From: Pseudomonadota bacterium
GTDB lineage: Bacteria; Pseudomonadota; Gammaproteobacteria; Xanthomonadales; Ahniellaceae
Reading direction: 5' to 3'
Length of the DNA: 46,617 nt
NCBI GenBank assembly: GCA_022705045.1
Contig: JAKJFE010000004.1
Location: 1-46,617 of the forward strand
Shown here: one piece after another, positions 35,455-43,448 of the stretch
How the letters are laid out: each line of letters starts with the position of its first letter
Position numbering within the stretch: the first letter of the stretch is position 1
Notes under the pieces: model-generated
Databases searched by the model: none
Told to the model about the DNA's origin: nothing
Seen by the model: only the letters and a program-made list of their open reading frames with translations
Program-made: the position numbers and the translations under genes

Positions 35455-37317
35455 TCAGGCCTTGCTGCGTTCGCGACGTCGCCACCACAGCAGCGCCAAC
35501 GCGCCGACGGTGATCAGCAGCGGCATCAGGCCAATGTTGACGAGCTTGAGCTTGCTGCCCAAGCTTTCGATATCGGCATCGAGTTGGCGACGCACCTGAC
35601 GCAGGTCCTTGCGGATGCGCACCTTGTCGTCACGGAAGCGCTCGAGCTCCGCTTGCTGTTCCGGCGTCAGGATGGTCGCACTCTCGGCCGACTTGCCCTG
35701 CTGCAACTGATTCAGCTTCTGCTCGGTGTCGGCCAGTTGCTGCTGCAGCTCCTGTTCCTTCTGGCGGAAGCGCTGGTCGGCCTGGCGCTTGATCGCCTCG
35801 ACCGTCGTGAACGGCCGCGCCGAGGTCGCCCGGCCACGAATCCCGATCAGATCGGCCGAGCCGGCGATGTTGTCGACGATGTTGATGATCAGGTCGCCGT
35901 TGTTCGCGAACGCATTCATCAACTTCTGTCCGAAGAAGTTCTGCACCTGCACCCACAGGCGGTCGCTGAGCATGTCGGTGTCGGCGACCAGCACGATGGT
36001 CGCCGGCGCCTTTGTTTCACCGAGATGGCCCTCGCCGACGCGATCCGGATAGGCCGTCTTGAGCCGGCCTTCCAGACGTCCAGCGATCACGTAGTGCTCC
36101 TTGGTCGCCGCGAAACGCTCGTAGAGCTGCTCCGGGTCAGGCATGAACTTGAGCTGTTCCGCGTCGTACAACATGGCGTCGCCGCTCGACTGCACGAACG
36201 GAATCAGCTTCAGCGCCGAACCTTCGGCGAGCTTGAACTGGCCTGCCGTCGAAAAGTTGATGCTTTCCAGCTGCGCGGTCGGGATCTCGTCCTGGCTCAG
36301 GCTGTCCTTGCCGAGACCGAGGATGGCGAGATGGCGCGTCGGCGGAGCATTCGGCGTGGTCTGCACCGGCAACGCGTTAGCGGCATCGAGCACGACCTTG
36401 CCCGGGTCGTAATCGATGCCCCAGGCCTTGAATAGCGTCGGCAGGTCGGAATCGCGCTTGGCGAACATCGCCGCCTGCGGGTTCTCCGGGTCGTTGCCGG
36501 AATCGTCGCGTTCGGCATACGGATCGACGAAGACCACGAGGCGGCCGCCGCGCATCACGAACTGGTCGATGGCGTAGTTCAGATCGTCGCTGAAACCTTT
36601 CGGATGGATCAGCAGCAAGGTGCCGATCTCGTCGTCGATCTTCGTCGTCGCCGCCGGATTGAGCTGGCGCAGATCGAACAGGTCGCCGAGCTCCTGATAG
36701 AACGCCCAGCCATCGCGCATCTGGCGTGTGGCCGGATCGAAGCCGGGCGCAACGTTCAGGCCCGAGATCACGCCGACGGCCGGCTTCTTGCCGACGATCA
36801 GGCTGTGCACGAGCTTGGTCACGTCGTACTCGAGGAAGACTTCCTTGTCCGGCTGGAAGAACGGGATCACGCTCTGGCCATCGGTGCTGTTGGTCCCGGC
36901 CAAGCCGAAGAACACCGACTCGCCGGCCGCGCCGACCGGCAAGGCCTGCAGACCGAAGCTCGATGCACGATCCTCGTCTTCCGAGAAGGGCAGCGGATCG
37001 ATCACGTTCAGACGCAGCTTGCCACCGCTCTTGGCCGCCATTTCCTCGAGCAGTTCGCGCACGCGCACCGAATAGTTGCGCAGCAGCGGAATGTCCTGGG
37101 TGGCGCGATCGGAGTAAAAGAAATACAGGTTGATGGGCTCATCGATGTCGGCAAGGATGTTCTTCGTGCCCTGCGACAGCGTGTACAGCCGATTGCCCGT
37201 CAGGTCGATGCGGGCACCGCGCAATACGACATTGCCGATCGTCAGCACCGCGACCAGCAACACGCCGAGCAGCAGCAGCGATCCGCCGGTGAGGGTGCGT
37301 CGATTCATTGAGATCAT
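35455..37317 (-). CDS. GldG-type accessory membrane protein
   Basis: 620 residues. A transmembrane helix at about 13-33, a large periplasmic part with the GldG/intraflagellar-transport-like fold (LYTLSQGTKNILADIDEPI; VTKLVHSLI; PAVGVISGL), a coiled coil at about 510-590 (QQQLADTEQKLNQLQ) and a second membrane helix near the C terminus. GldG works with the GldA ATPase and GldF permease; it is required for gliding in Bacteroidota, but homologues occur in many non-gliding bacteria. ATG 37317 has GGAGG seven bases upstream. The neighbours fit: permease 12 bases before, DUF4340 10 bases after. Confidence 0.85.
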   Translation of the reverse strand: MISMNRRTLTGGSLLLLGVLLVAVLTIGNVVLRGARIDLTGNRLYTLSQGTKNILADIDEPINLYFFYSDRATQDIPLLRNYSVRVRELLEEMAAKSGGKLRLNVIDPLPFSEDEDRASSFGLQALPVGAAGESVFFGLAGTNSTDGQSVIPFFQPDKEVFLEYDVTKLVHSLIVGKKPAVGVISGLNVAPGFDPATRQMRDGWAFYQELGDLFDLRQLNPAATTKIDDEIGTLLLIHPKGFSDDLNYAIDQFVMRGGRLVVFVDPYAERDDSGNDPENPQAAMFAKRDSDLPTLFKAWGIDYDPGKVVLDAANALPVQTTPNAPPTRHLAILGLGKDSLSQDEIPTAQLESINFSTAGQFKLAEGSALKLIPFVQSSGDAMLYDAEQLKFMPDPEQLYERFAATKEHYVIAGRLEGRLKTAYPDRVGEGHLGETKAPATIVLVADTDMLSDRLWVQVQNFFGQKLMNAFANNGDLIINIVDNIAGSADLIGIRGRATSARPFTTVEAIKRQADQRFRQKEQELQQQLADTEQKLNQLQQGKSAESATILTPEQQAELERFRDDKVRIRKDLRQVRRQLDADIESLGSKLKLVNIGLMPLLITVGALALLWWRRRERSKA

Positions 37318-37329
37318 GGGTCGGCCTCC

Positions 37330-38067
37330 TCAGTCGGCTTTCTTGAGGTCGATGACGATGGTCGTGGCATACAGCCAGAAACCGATCATCAGCCCGAAAT
37401 AGAACAGGTCACGCAGATCCATCACGCCCTTGCTGATGGCGTTGAAATGCGTCAGGAACGAGAGCCCCGAGATCGCGTCGATCACACCCTGCGGCAAGCC
37501 CATCCCGCGGAAGAAATCCAGCACCATCGGGAAACCGGCGAGCAGCAGCAGGAAACAGGCGACGACGGTCAGGATGAAGGCCACCACCTGGTTCCGGGTC
37601 ATCGCCGAGAGACAGGACCCGACAGCGAGAAAGGCGCCGGCCATCAGCAGCGAACCCAGGTAGCTCGCGAGAATCACGCCGTTGTCGGGATCACCGAGAT
37701 AGTTCACGGTGATCCAGATGGGGAACGTCAGCGCCAGCGCGATGCCGATGAAGGCCCAGGCGGCGAGGAACTTCCCGGCCACGGCCTGTCCCATCGTCAC
37801 CGGCAGCGTCAGCAGCAATTCGATGCTGCCGGACTTGCGCTCCTCGGCCCAGAGCCGCATCGCGACCGCGGGAATCAGGAACAGGTACAGCCACGGGTGG
37901 AAGCCGAAGAACGGCTGCAGGTCAGCCTGACCACGTTCGTAGAACCCCCCCATGTAGAACGTGAATGCACCGGACAGCAGCAGGAAGATGACGATGAAGA
38001 CGTAGGCCACGGGAGTCGCGAAATAACTCGCGAGTTCGCGCCGGAACAGGATGCGGGTCGGGCTCAT
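37330..38067 (-). CDS. ABC-2-type permease (GldF-like)
   Basis: A 245-residue inner-membrane protein with about six transmembrane helices and the Glu-containing cytoplasmic LWAEERKSGSIELLLTLP motif of this subfamily. It forms the channel for the adjoining ATPase and overlaps its gene by four bases. Substrate unknown. Confidence 0.88.
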   Translation of the reverse strand: MSPTRILFRRELASYFATPVAYVFIVIFLLLSGAFTFYMGGFYERGQADLQPFFGFHPWLYLFLIPAVAMRLWAEERKSGSIELLLTLPVTMGQAVAGKFLAAWAFIGIALALTFPIWITVNYLGDPDNGVILASYLGSLLMAGAFLAVGSCLSAMTRNQVVAFILTVVACFLLLLAGFPMVLDFFRGMGLPQGVIDAISGLSFLTHFNAISKGVMDLRDLFYFGLMIGFWLYATTIVIDLKKAD

Positions 38068-38996
38068 GCGGCCTCCTTCGACGGCGTCGTGATCTGGCGG
38101 AAGACTTCGTCGAGGCGCCCTTGCTCCAACGCGATCTCGCGGACCTGGATGCCATTCGACTTCAGTGCTTCGACGACGGCGCCGAAGATCGCCTTGCCGG
38201 CGCGCGGGAACGCAGTGACGCGCTGGTCCTGGGCGTCGATCTCGACCGCGGCGACATCGCCGATGCGCACCAGCACGTCGCGCACCGCATTCGCATTGTC
38301 GGCGGACAACGACACCGCCCGGTGGAAGCGCGAACGCGCCTCGAGTGCGGCCGGCGTGTCGTCGGCGAGCACCTTGCCGCGCGCGATGATGATGGCGCGA
38401 TTGCAGACCGCATGGACCTCTTCGAGGATGTGCGTAGAGACGATGATGGTCTTGTCCTTGGCCATCGCCTGGATCAGCCCGCGTACCTCGTATTTCTGAT
38501 TCGGGTCGAGACCATCGGTCGGCTCGTCGAGGATCAGCACCTTCGGATCATGCAGGATGGCCTGGGCCAGACCGACGCGACGCTTGAATCCCTTGGACAG
38601 CGTGTCGATCGACTGCTGCACCACGCCCTGCAGGCTGAGGCGGCCGATCGCGTCGTCGAGGCGACGGCGACGCGTTTCGCCGCCGAGTCCGCGGATGTCG
38701 GCGATGAACTCGAGGAAACCAAGCACCGACATCTCGCCGTAGCTCGGTGCACCCTCCGGCAGATAGCCGACCAGACGCTTCGCTTCCAGCGCCGATTCGA
38801 CGACATCATGGCCGCAAATCGCAGCGCTGCCGTCGCTCGGCGTGAGGAAGCCGGCCAGCATCTTCATCGTGGTGGATTTGCCGGCACCGTTCGGCCCGAG
38901 GAAGCCGAGCACCTGCCCGGGTTCGACCTTGAAGCTGATGCCGTCGACGGCGACGACATCGCCGTAGCGTTTTCGCAGGTTGCGGGTTTCGATCAT
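38064..38996 (-). CDS. ABC transporter ATPase (GldA-like)
   Basis: 310 residues. Walker A GPNGAGKST at 34-42, Walker B VLILDEPTDGLD and the H-loop STHILEE are intact. The signature is LSKGFKRR rather than LSGGQ, a form common in GldA/NosF-like ATPases. A C-terminal extension (from about 225) follows the ATPase core. It powers the permease encoded next and is the first gene of the four-gene operon. Confidence 0.9.
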   Translation of the reverse strand: MIETRNLRKRYGDVVAVDGISFKVEPGQVLGFLGPNGAGKSTTMKMLAGFLTPSDGSAAICGHDVVESALEAKRLVGYLPEGAPSYGEMSVLGFLEFIADIRGLGGETRRRRLDDAIGRLSLQGVVQQSIDTLSKGFKRRVGLAQAILHDPKVLILDEPTDGLDPNQKYEVRGLIQAMAKDKTIIVSTHILEEVHAVCNRAIIIARGKVLADDTPAALEARSRFHRAVSLSADNANAVRDVLVRIGDVAAVEIDAQDQRVTAFPRAGKAIFGAVVEALKSNGIQVREIALEQGRLDEVFRQITTPSKEAA

Positions 38997-39100
38997 CGGA
39001 ATGGCTCGCGATGTTGGAAAGACGGGCGCGCGCCCGGTTGGGGCCGGATGGCGCGGATTTCAAGACGCCCTGTGTGTGCCAGGAACACGGAAAGTTCCCG

Positions 39101-39137
39101 GCAAAAACGAATCGCCCCGGACAGGCCGGGGCGATTC
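39101..39137 (-). terminator. Terminator of the SRPBCC gene
   Basis: A perfect 12-bp stem (GAATCGCCCCGG and its complement, five-base loop, 39109-39137). On the minus strand GTTTTTGCC follows. It lies 20 bases after the SRPBCC stop and ahead of the ABC ATPase gene. Confidence 0.85.
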
Positions 39138-39157
39138 GGAATCAGTGCGGCATCGAT

Positions 39158-40210
39158 TTACTTGATCAGCGGCAGGTAGACATTGGTCAGCGGGTAGCCG
39201 GTGGCCGGATCGTCACCGATCCATTCGTCGTACTGGCCCGAACCGTCCCACGGATACATGCGGCCATGCGTCATCGCCCACGCCTTCAGCGCCTCGCGCG
39301 GACCGCGCGGCACGCCGATGGCGAGGCGATCGCCGACGAACTGCAACTTCAGCGCCTTGCCGGCGAAGGTCTTGCCGATACGCACGTTGTTCTTGACGGC
39401 GATGGCATCCGACTCGACCGGATAGGCCATGGAGAAGTCGTTGAATTCCTCACCGAGCACGTTGACGACGCGGGTCTTGGGACCGGTGGCGGCGATGTTG
39501 TTCGCCTTCATGAAGTCCTCGACCTGCTGCCAGGACTTGTTCATCAGTTCCTGGGCTTCGTCCCACTTGCGCGGCGCAGCGGGAATGCCGCCGCCAACGT
39601 AGAGGATGTTCTGACCCGGCAGATCGACTTCCTCGACCAGCATCTGGCTGTAGTCGACCATCGGCACCATGGCCATGTTGGTCGCAAAGCGGGCCAGCGC
39701 GATTTCCAGGTCTTCGCCGATGCGGCCGTCGAGATAGAGCCCGGCATAACGGCCGAGCACATTCCAGCCGTACTGGACGTTGTATTCGGCGATCACGCTG
39801 ACGCTGCGCGTCTTCGGGTCCTGACGCAGGCGGAACACCAGTTCCTTGTCGGTGCCATACCAGTCGTTGTCGACCGCGAAGCGGATCACGCCTTCCTCTT
39901 CAAGACCGCTCTGCACGATCTGCAGCGCGCCGTTGCCGAGGCGCTTTTCCGTGCTCTGGAAGTCGATGCGGGCGCCGACGCCGTACGTCTCGCCGCTGAC
40001 CTGCTTCTGCATGTTCTGATCGACATGCTGCCACGGGTTCCACTGGTTGAAGTTGTGGAAGCCATTGAGGCTGTCGTAGACCTGGGTGATCGGATTGCCG
40101 ACTTCGACCGATCGCGTGATGCGTGCGTCCTTGCCGAGAAACAGGCCCAGCACGACAAAGAACAGCGCGGCAAAGACGACCGCGAGGATGATTTCGACGA
40201 TACGCAACAT
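39158..40210 (-). CDS. Membrane-anchored SRPBCC (START/polyketide cyclase-like) protein
   Basis: 350 residues. An N-terminal transmembrane helix (about 5-25) is followed by an SRPBCC-type ligand-binding domain (ITQVYDSLNGFHNFNQWNP; YGVGARIDFQSTEKR) and a further domain with a GyrI-like character (about 190-300). It probably binds a small hydrophobic ligand at the membrane; the ligand is unknown. ATG 40210 is chosen over an upstream TTG because the membrane helix begins there. It is its own unit, with a terminator downstream. Confidence 0.82.
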   Translation of the reverse strand: MLRIVEIILAVVFAALFFVVLGLFLGKDARITRSVEVGNPITQVYDSLNGFHNFNQWNPWQHVDQNMQKQVSGETYGVGARIDFQSTEKRLGNGALQIVQSGLEEEGVIRFAVDNDWYGTDKELVFRLRQDPKTRSVSVIAEYNVQYGWNVLGRYAGLYLDGRIGEDLEIALARFATNMAMVPMVDYSQMLVEEVDLPGQNILYVGGGIPAAPRKWDEAQELMNKSWQQVEDFMKANNIAATGPKTRVVNVLGEEFNDFSMAYPVESDAIAVKNNVRIGKTFAGKALKLQFVGDRLAIGVPRGPREALKAWAMTHGRMYPWDGSGQYDEWIGDDPATGYPLTNVYLPLIK

Positions 40211-40260
40211 GGGCAGGGGCTTCGTTCCGGGACGCAAAGGTGGGCGATGGTACTGGCTTC

Positions 40261-40285
40261 GCCCGGCGCATTGCTACCGCCGGGC
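40261..40285. other. GC-rich hairpin between the response regulator and the SRPBCC gene
   Basis: GCCCGGCG and CGCCGGGC form a perfect 8-bp stem with a nine-base loop. No U run follows on either strand, so it is not a standard terminator. It may still slow read-through from the two-component operon. Confidence 0.4.
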
Positions 40286-40295
40286 GCCAATTCCG

Positions 40296-40937
40296 TCACA
40301 CGATGCCGATCTCGAAGGCCTTCAGCACGGCGCGGGTGCGGTCGCGGACGCCGAGCTTGGACAGGATGTTCGAGACATGATTCTTCACCGTTCCCTCGGC
40401 CACACCCAGCGAATTGGCGATTTCCTTGTTGCTGTAGCCGCCGGCCATCAGCCGCAGGATCTCGGTTTCGCGCTCGGTCAGCGGGTCCGGCTGGTCCAGG
40501 CTGGCGAACTGGTTGTGCATGTGTTCGAGCCCGGCCAGCAGGCGCTGGGTCACCGCCGGCTTGACCAGGGAGCCGCCGCTGGCGACGGTCTTCACGGCGT
40601 CGACGAGCTGGTCGAGCGTCACGTCCTTGAGCAGGTAGCCGCGGGCCCCGGCCTTGAGTCCGGCCAGCACCAGCTGGTCGTCGTCAAAGGTGGTCAGGAT
40701 GATGGTCGGCGGCAGCTGGTTGCGTGCGGTCAGCGTCTTCAGCACATCGAGGCCGGAAAGATTCGGCATGCGCATGTCGAGCAGGACGACATCGGGTTTC
40801 AGTTTGGGGATCAGGTCGATCGCCTGCACGCCATCCGACGCCTCCGCGACGACGCGGATGGAATCGGAGAGCTCGAGCAGGTTGCGAACACCCTGGCGCA
40901 CCAGGGTCTGGTCATCGACGAGTACGACGGAAATCAT
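40296..40937 (-). CDS. NarL/LuxR-family response regulator
   Basis: 213 residues. The receiver has the acidic pair VDDQ, phospho-Asp54 (VVLLDMRMP) and Lys104 (YLLKD). The LuxR-type DNA-binding domain (from about 150; LTERETEILRLMAGG; SNKEIANSLGVAEGTVKNHV) follows. It overlaps the sensor kinase gene by four bases and is its cognate regulator. Target genes cannot be inferred. Confidence 0.93.
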   Translation of the reverse strand: MISVVLVDDQTLVRQGVRNLLELSDSIRVVAEASDGVQAIDLIPKLKPDVVLLDMRMPNLSGLDVLKTLTARNQLPPTIILTTFDDDQLVLAGLKAGARGYLLKDVTLDQLVDAVKTVASGGSLVKPAVTQRLLAGLEHMHNQFASLDQPDPLTERETEILRLMAGGYSNKEIANSLGVAEGTVKNHVSNILSKLGVRDRTRAVLKAFEIGIV

Positions 40938-42163
40938 GGTTTGGTCTCCATGGGCAGGGTGGCCGCGAGCGCGAAGCCGCGACCCGGAGCGGTATCGATA
41001 TCCAGCGATCCGCCGAATTCCTTGATGCGCTCGCGCATGCCGGACAGGCCATTGCCGGCGGCGACGGCATCGACACCGATACCGTCGTCGCGCGAACGCA
41101 GGGTGAGCGAGCCGTCCGCCTCGCGTGCGAAGCGCAGCCATAGCGTCTCGGCACGGGCATGGCGGATGGTGTTGGTGAGGATCTCCTGGGTGCAGCGCAG
41201 CAGCACATGGGCGCGACGCGCATCCTCGACACGGAAGTCGTCCGGCATCTCCATCACGATCTTCGGCGCCGGCACGCCTTCGATCAGCGAATGCAAGGCG
41301 CTGCCGAGGTCGATCTCGTCCTCGTCGCGCAACTGGCTGACGACTTCGCGCACGTCGGACAGCAGCAACTTGGCCACCGATTGCGCCTGGCGCACCTTGT
41401 CCTTGGCATTGCCTTCGACCAGGTGGCTGGCGACTTCGAGGTTCAGCGTCAGCGCGGTCAGGTGGTGGCCGACCAGATCATGCAACTCGCGCGCGATGCG
41501 CACGCGCTCGGCGATGCGACTGGACTCCGCAAGCAACGCGCGCGTGGCACGCAGCTCGGAGTTCAAGCGACGCTGCTCTTCGCGCGCCTCGGCCTGGCCG
41601 CGCGCGACCATCGAGGTGACGAAGGTGAAACTGGAGAATCCGAGGTACAGGAAACTTTGCAGGATGGCGTCGAACCAGCCGTAGAGCAGCTCTCCGGTGT
41701 AGTCGCGCAACCCGATCAGGACCGGCAGCAGGCTCAGGTTCTGCACGACGGCCCAAGCTACAGCCACGTTCGGCGCCAGCAACCACGGCAACACGCCGGC
41801 CATGACCAGCAGCAGGATGCCGGACAGGCCACTCTGGCTGAACCAGCTGATCGCCGCTGCGGCCAGCGTCATGATGACCAGCAAGGGCACCCGCACCGCA
41901 CGCCGTCGCGCCCGCGACAAATCCTGGGTCAGCGCCCAGTAGGACAGCCCGAAGGCGATGTAGGCCACCCACCAGCCGGCGAGATTGCGCGGTTCCTCGA
42001 CGCCAATCCCGTCCGGGACGGCACCGCGCAGCAGCCAGGCCAGCAGGTTGATGTCCTGGCCGAGTACCCAGGTTTCGCGCAGCAGCGGCACACCGACGCA
42101 GGCATAGGTGAACAGGCCCGCGTAGCGGAGCCAGTTCACATGATCGATTCGGGTGAGCGCCAT
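40934..42163 (-). CDS. Membrane histidine kinase, NarX/DesK-like (HisKA_3)
   Basis: 409 residues. About six transmembrane helices (20-185) with little periplasmic domain, a short coiled coil, then the dimerisation and phospho-acceptor region with His228 (ARELHDLVGHHLTALTL) and a GHKL ATPase (EILTNTIRHARA; DDGIGVDAV). The membrane part resembles DesK-type sensors of lipid or membrane state, but the signal is unknown. ATG 42163 is in the conserved position; divergent from the GNAT gene. Confidence 0.9.
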   Translation of the reverse strand: MALTRIDHVNWLRYAGLFTYACVGVPLLRETWVLGQDINLLAWLLRGAVPDGIGVEEPRNLAGWWVAYIAFGLSYWALTQDLSRARRRAVRVPLLVIMTLAAAAISWFSQSGLSGILLLVMAGVLPWLLAPNVAVAWAVVQNLSLLPVLIGLRDYTGELLYGWFDAILQSFLYLGFSSFTFVTSMVARGQAEAREEQRRLNSELRATRALLAESSRIAERVRIARELHDLVGHHLTALTLNLEVASHLVEGNAKDKVRQAQSVAKLLLSDVREVVSQLRDEDEIDLGSALHSLIEGVPAPKIVMEMPDDFRVEDARRAHVLLRCTQEILTNTIRHARAETLWLRFAREADGSLTLRSRDDGIGVDAVAAGNGLSGMRERIKEFGGSLDIDTAPGRGFALAATLPMETKP

Positions 42164-42285
42164 AACGCCATCATAGGCGCCCGTCCAGTGCCGTCGCACG
42201 CCACAAAAGTCATGGATGGGCGACTGGTCAGCGCGGCCGGCTCTGCCATAATCCGCGCCCGCTCCCCCTGCCTTGCGCCGAACTC

Positions 42286-42882
42286 ATGACGCTACGTCTG
42301 CGCGATGTTCGTGAACACGAACTGGAACACGTTCTCGCCCTGAACAACAGCGCCGGGCCCACCATCCTGCCGATGGATGCCGAGCGCGCACGCCTGTTCT
42401 TCGCCGAGGCGCGCTATTTCCGCGTCGCCGAAGTCGACGGCTACCTGGCCGGGTTCCTGATCGCGCTCACGCCGGAAGCCGACTACGCCAGCCCGAACTT
42501 CCGCTGGTTCTGCCAGCAGTTCGACGACTTCGTCTACATCGACCGCATCGTCGTGGCCGGCGCCTACCGCCGTCATGGCCTGGGTCGCATTTTCTACGCC
42601 GACGTGCAGAGTTTCGCCGAGGTGCGCAGTCCGCGCCTGTGCTGCGAAGTGCTGCTGGAGCCGCGCGACGACGCTTCGGTGCTGTTCCATGGCACCTACG
42701 GCTTCCGCGAAGCCGGGCAGCAGGTGGTCGCGGGGTATGGCCGGGTCAGCCTGCTGGCCAAGGATCTGTGCAGTTATCCGTGGGTGCAATCCACCTATCT
42801 GAGCCACGGTCGCCTGCCTGCCCTGCCCTGGCTGGCGGAACGCGATCGTCCGCTGCCCACCGTCGCCGCCCGACTCGCCTGA
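42286..42882 (+). CDS. GNAT-family N-acetyltransferase
   Basis: 198 residues. The acetyl-CoA loop RRHGLG is at 95-100 after the beta strand YIDRIVVAGAY. The C-terminal extension (about 150-198) is unusual and ends in basic and Pro-rich sequence. Substrate unknown. It is 11 bases ahead of the HExxH gene, on the same strand. Confidence 0.86.
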   Translation: MTLRLRDVREHELEHVLALNNSAGPTILPMDAERARLFFAEARYFRVAEVDGYLAGFLIALTPEADYASPNFRWFCQQFDDFVYIDRIVVAGAYRRHGLGRIFYADVQSFAEVRSPRLCCEVLLEPRDDASVLFHGTYGFREAGQQVVAGYGRVSLLAKDLCSYPWVQSTYLSHGRLPALPWLAERDRPLPTVAARLA

Positions 42883-42893
42883 GCGAGCTCGCG

Positions 42894-43397
42894 GTGACCG
42901 CTTCGGTGCTGACGCTCGCCGCGCTGTCGCGCAGCGACATCGAACGCCTGCTCGATCATCACGGCCTCTCCGCGCAATGGGTGGCGGACGGCGACCCCAT
43001 TCCCGGCAGTTATTGGGGCGAACCCGAGGCCGGCATCATCGGCACCGTGATCTACATCCGCGCCGACACACCCGTGCATTCCCTGTTGCACGAGGCCTGC
43101 CATGTGATCTGCGCGCCGCCGGAGAAGCGCGCCGCCATTCATACCGACGCCAGCGACTGCCAACTTGAAGAAGATGCGACCTGCTATTTGCAGATCCTGC
43201 TCGGCGACGCGATCCCCGGCGTCGGACGTGACCGCATCATGCAGGACATGGATGCCTGGGGTTACACCTTCCGCCTCGGCTCGACCCGCGCCTGGTTCGA
43301 ACAGGACGCTGAAGACGCCCGTGCATGGCTGGCGCAGCGCGGCCTGATGCCCACCGATGCTGCGCCCTCACTTGCTCCGGCCGCGGCGGACCACTAG
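42894..43397 (+). CDS. Small HExxH protein, putative zinc metalloprotein (unrecognised)
   Basis: 167 residues, soluble, from a GTG start. A gluzincin-like motif HEACH is at 66-70, and Glu92/Glu93 (LEEDATCYLQ) stand where M78/ImmA-type peptidases have the third metal ligand. There are also several Cys (69, 73, 89, 97) near the motif. The family is not recognised, and whether it cuts peptides is unknown. The GTG at 42894 leaves 11 bases after the GNAT gene; a second GTG at 42906 is possible. The next gene encodes a secreted M2 peptidase, 51 bases downstream. Confidence 0.75.
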   Translation: MTASVLTLAALSRSDIERLLDHHGLSAQWVADGDPIPGSYWGEPEAGIIGTVIYIRADTPVHSLLHEACHVICAPPEKRAAIHTDASDCQLEEDATCYLQILLGDAIPGVGRDRIMQDMDAWGYTFRLGSTRAWFEQDAEDARAWLAQRGLMPTDAAPSLAPAAADH

Positions 43398-43448
43398 CCT
43401 GCGCCCCCGCTTTTTCCGCCTTTCTTGCGACGTCCACCGGAGTTTCCC

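Noticed and set aside
40261..40285. Hairpin considered as a terminator of the two-component operon
   Set aside because: Strong stem, but no U run on either strand, so it is listed only as a hairpin.
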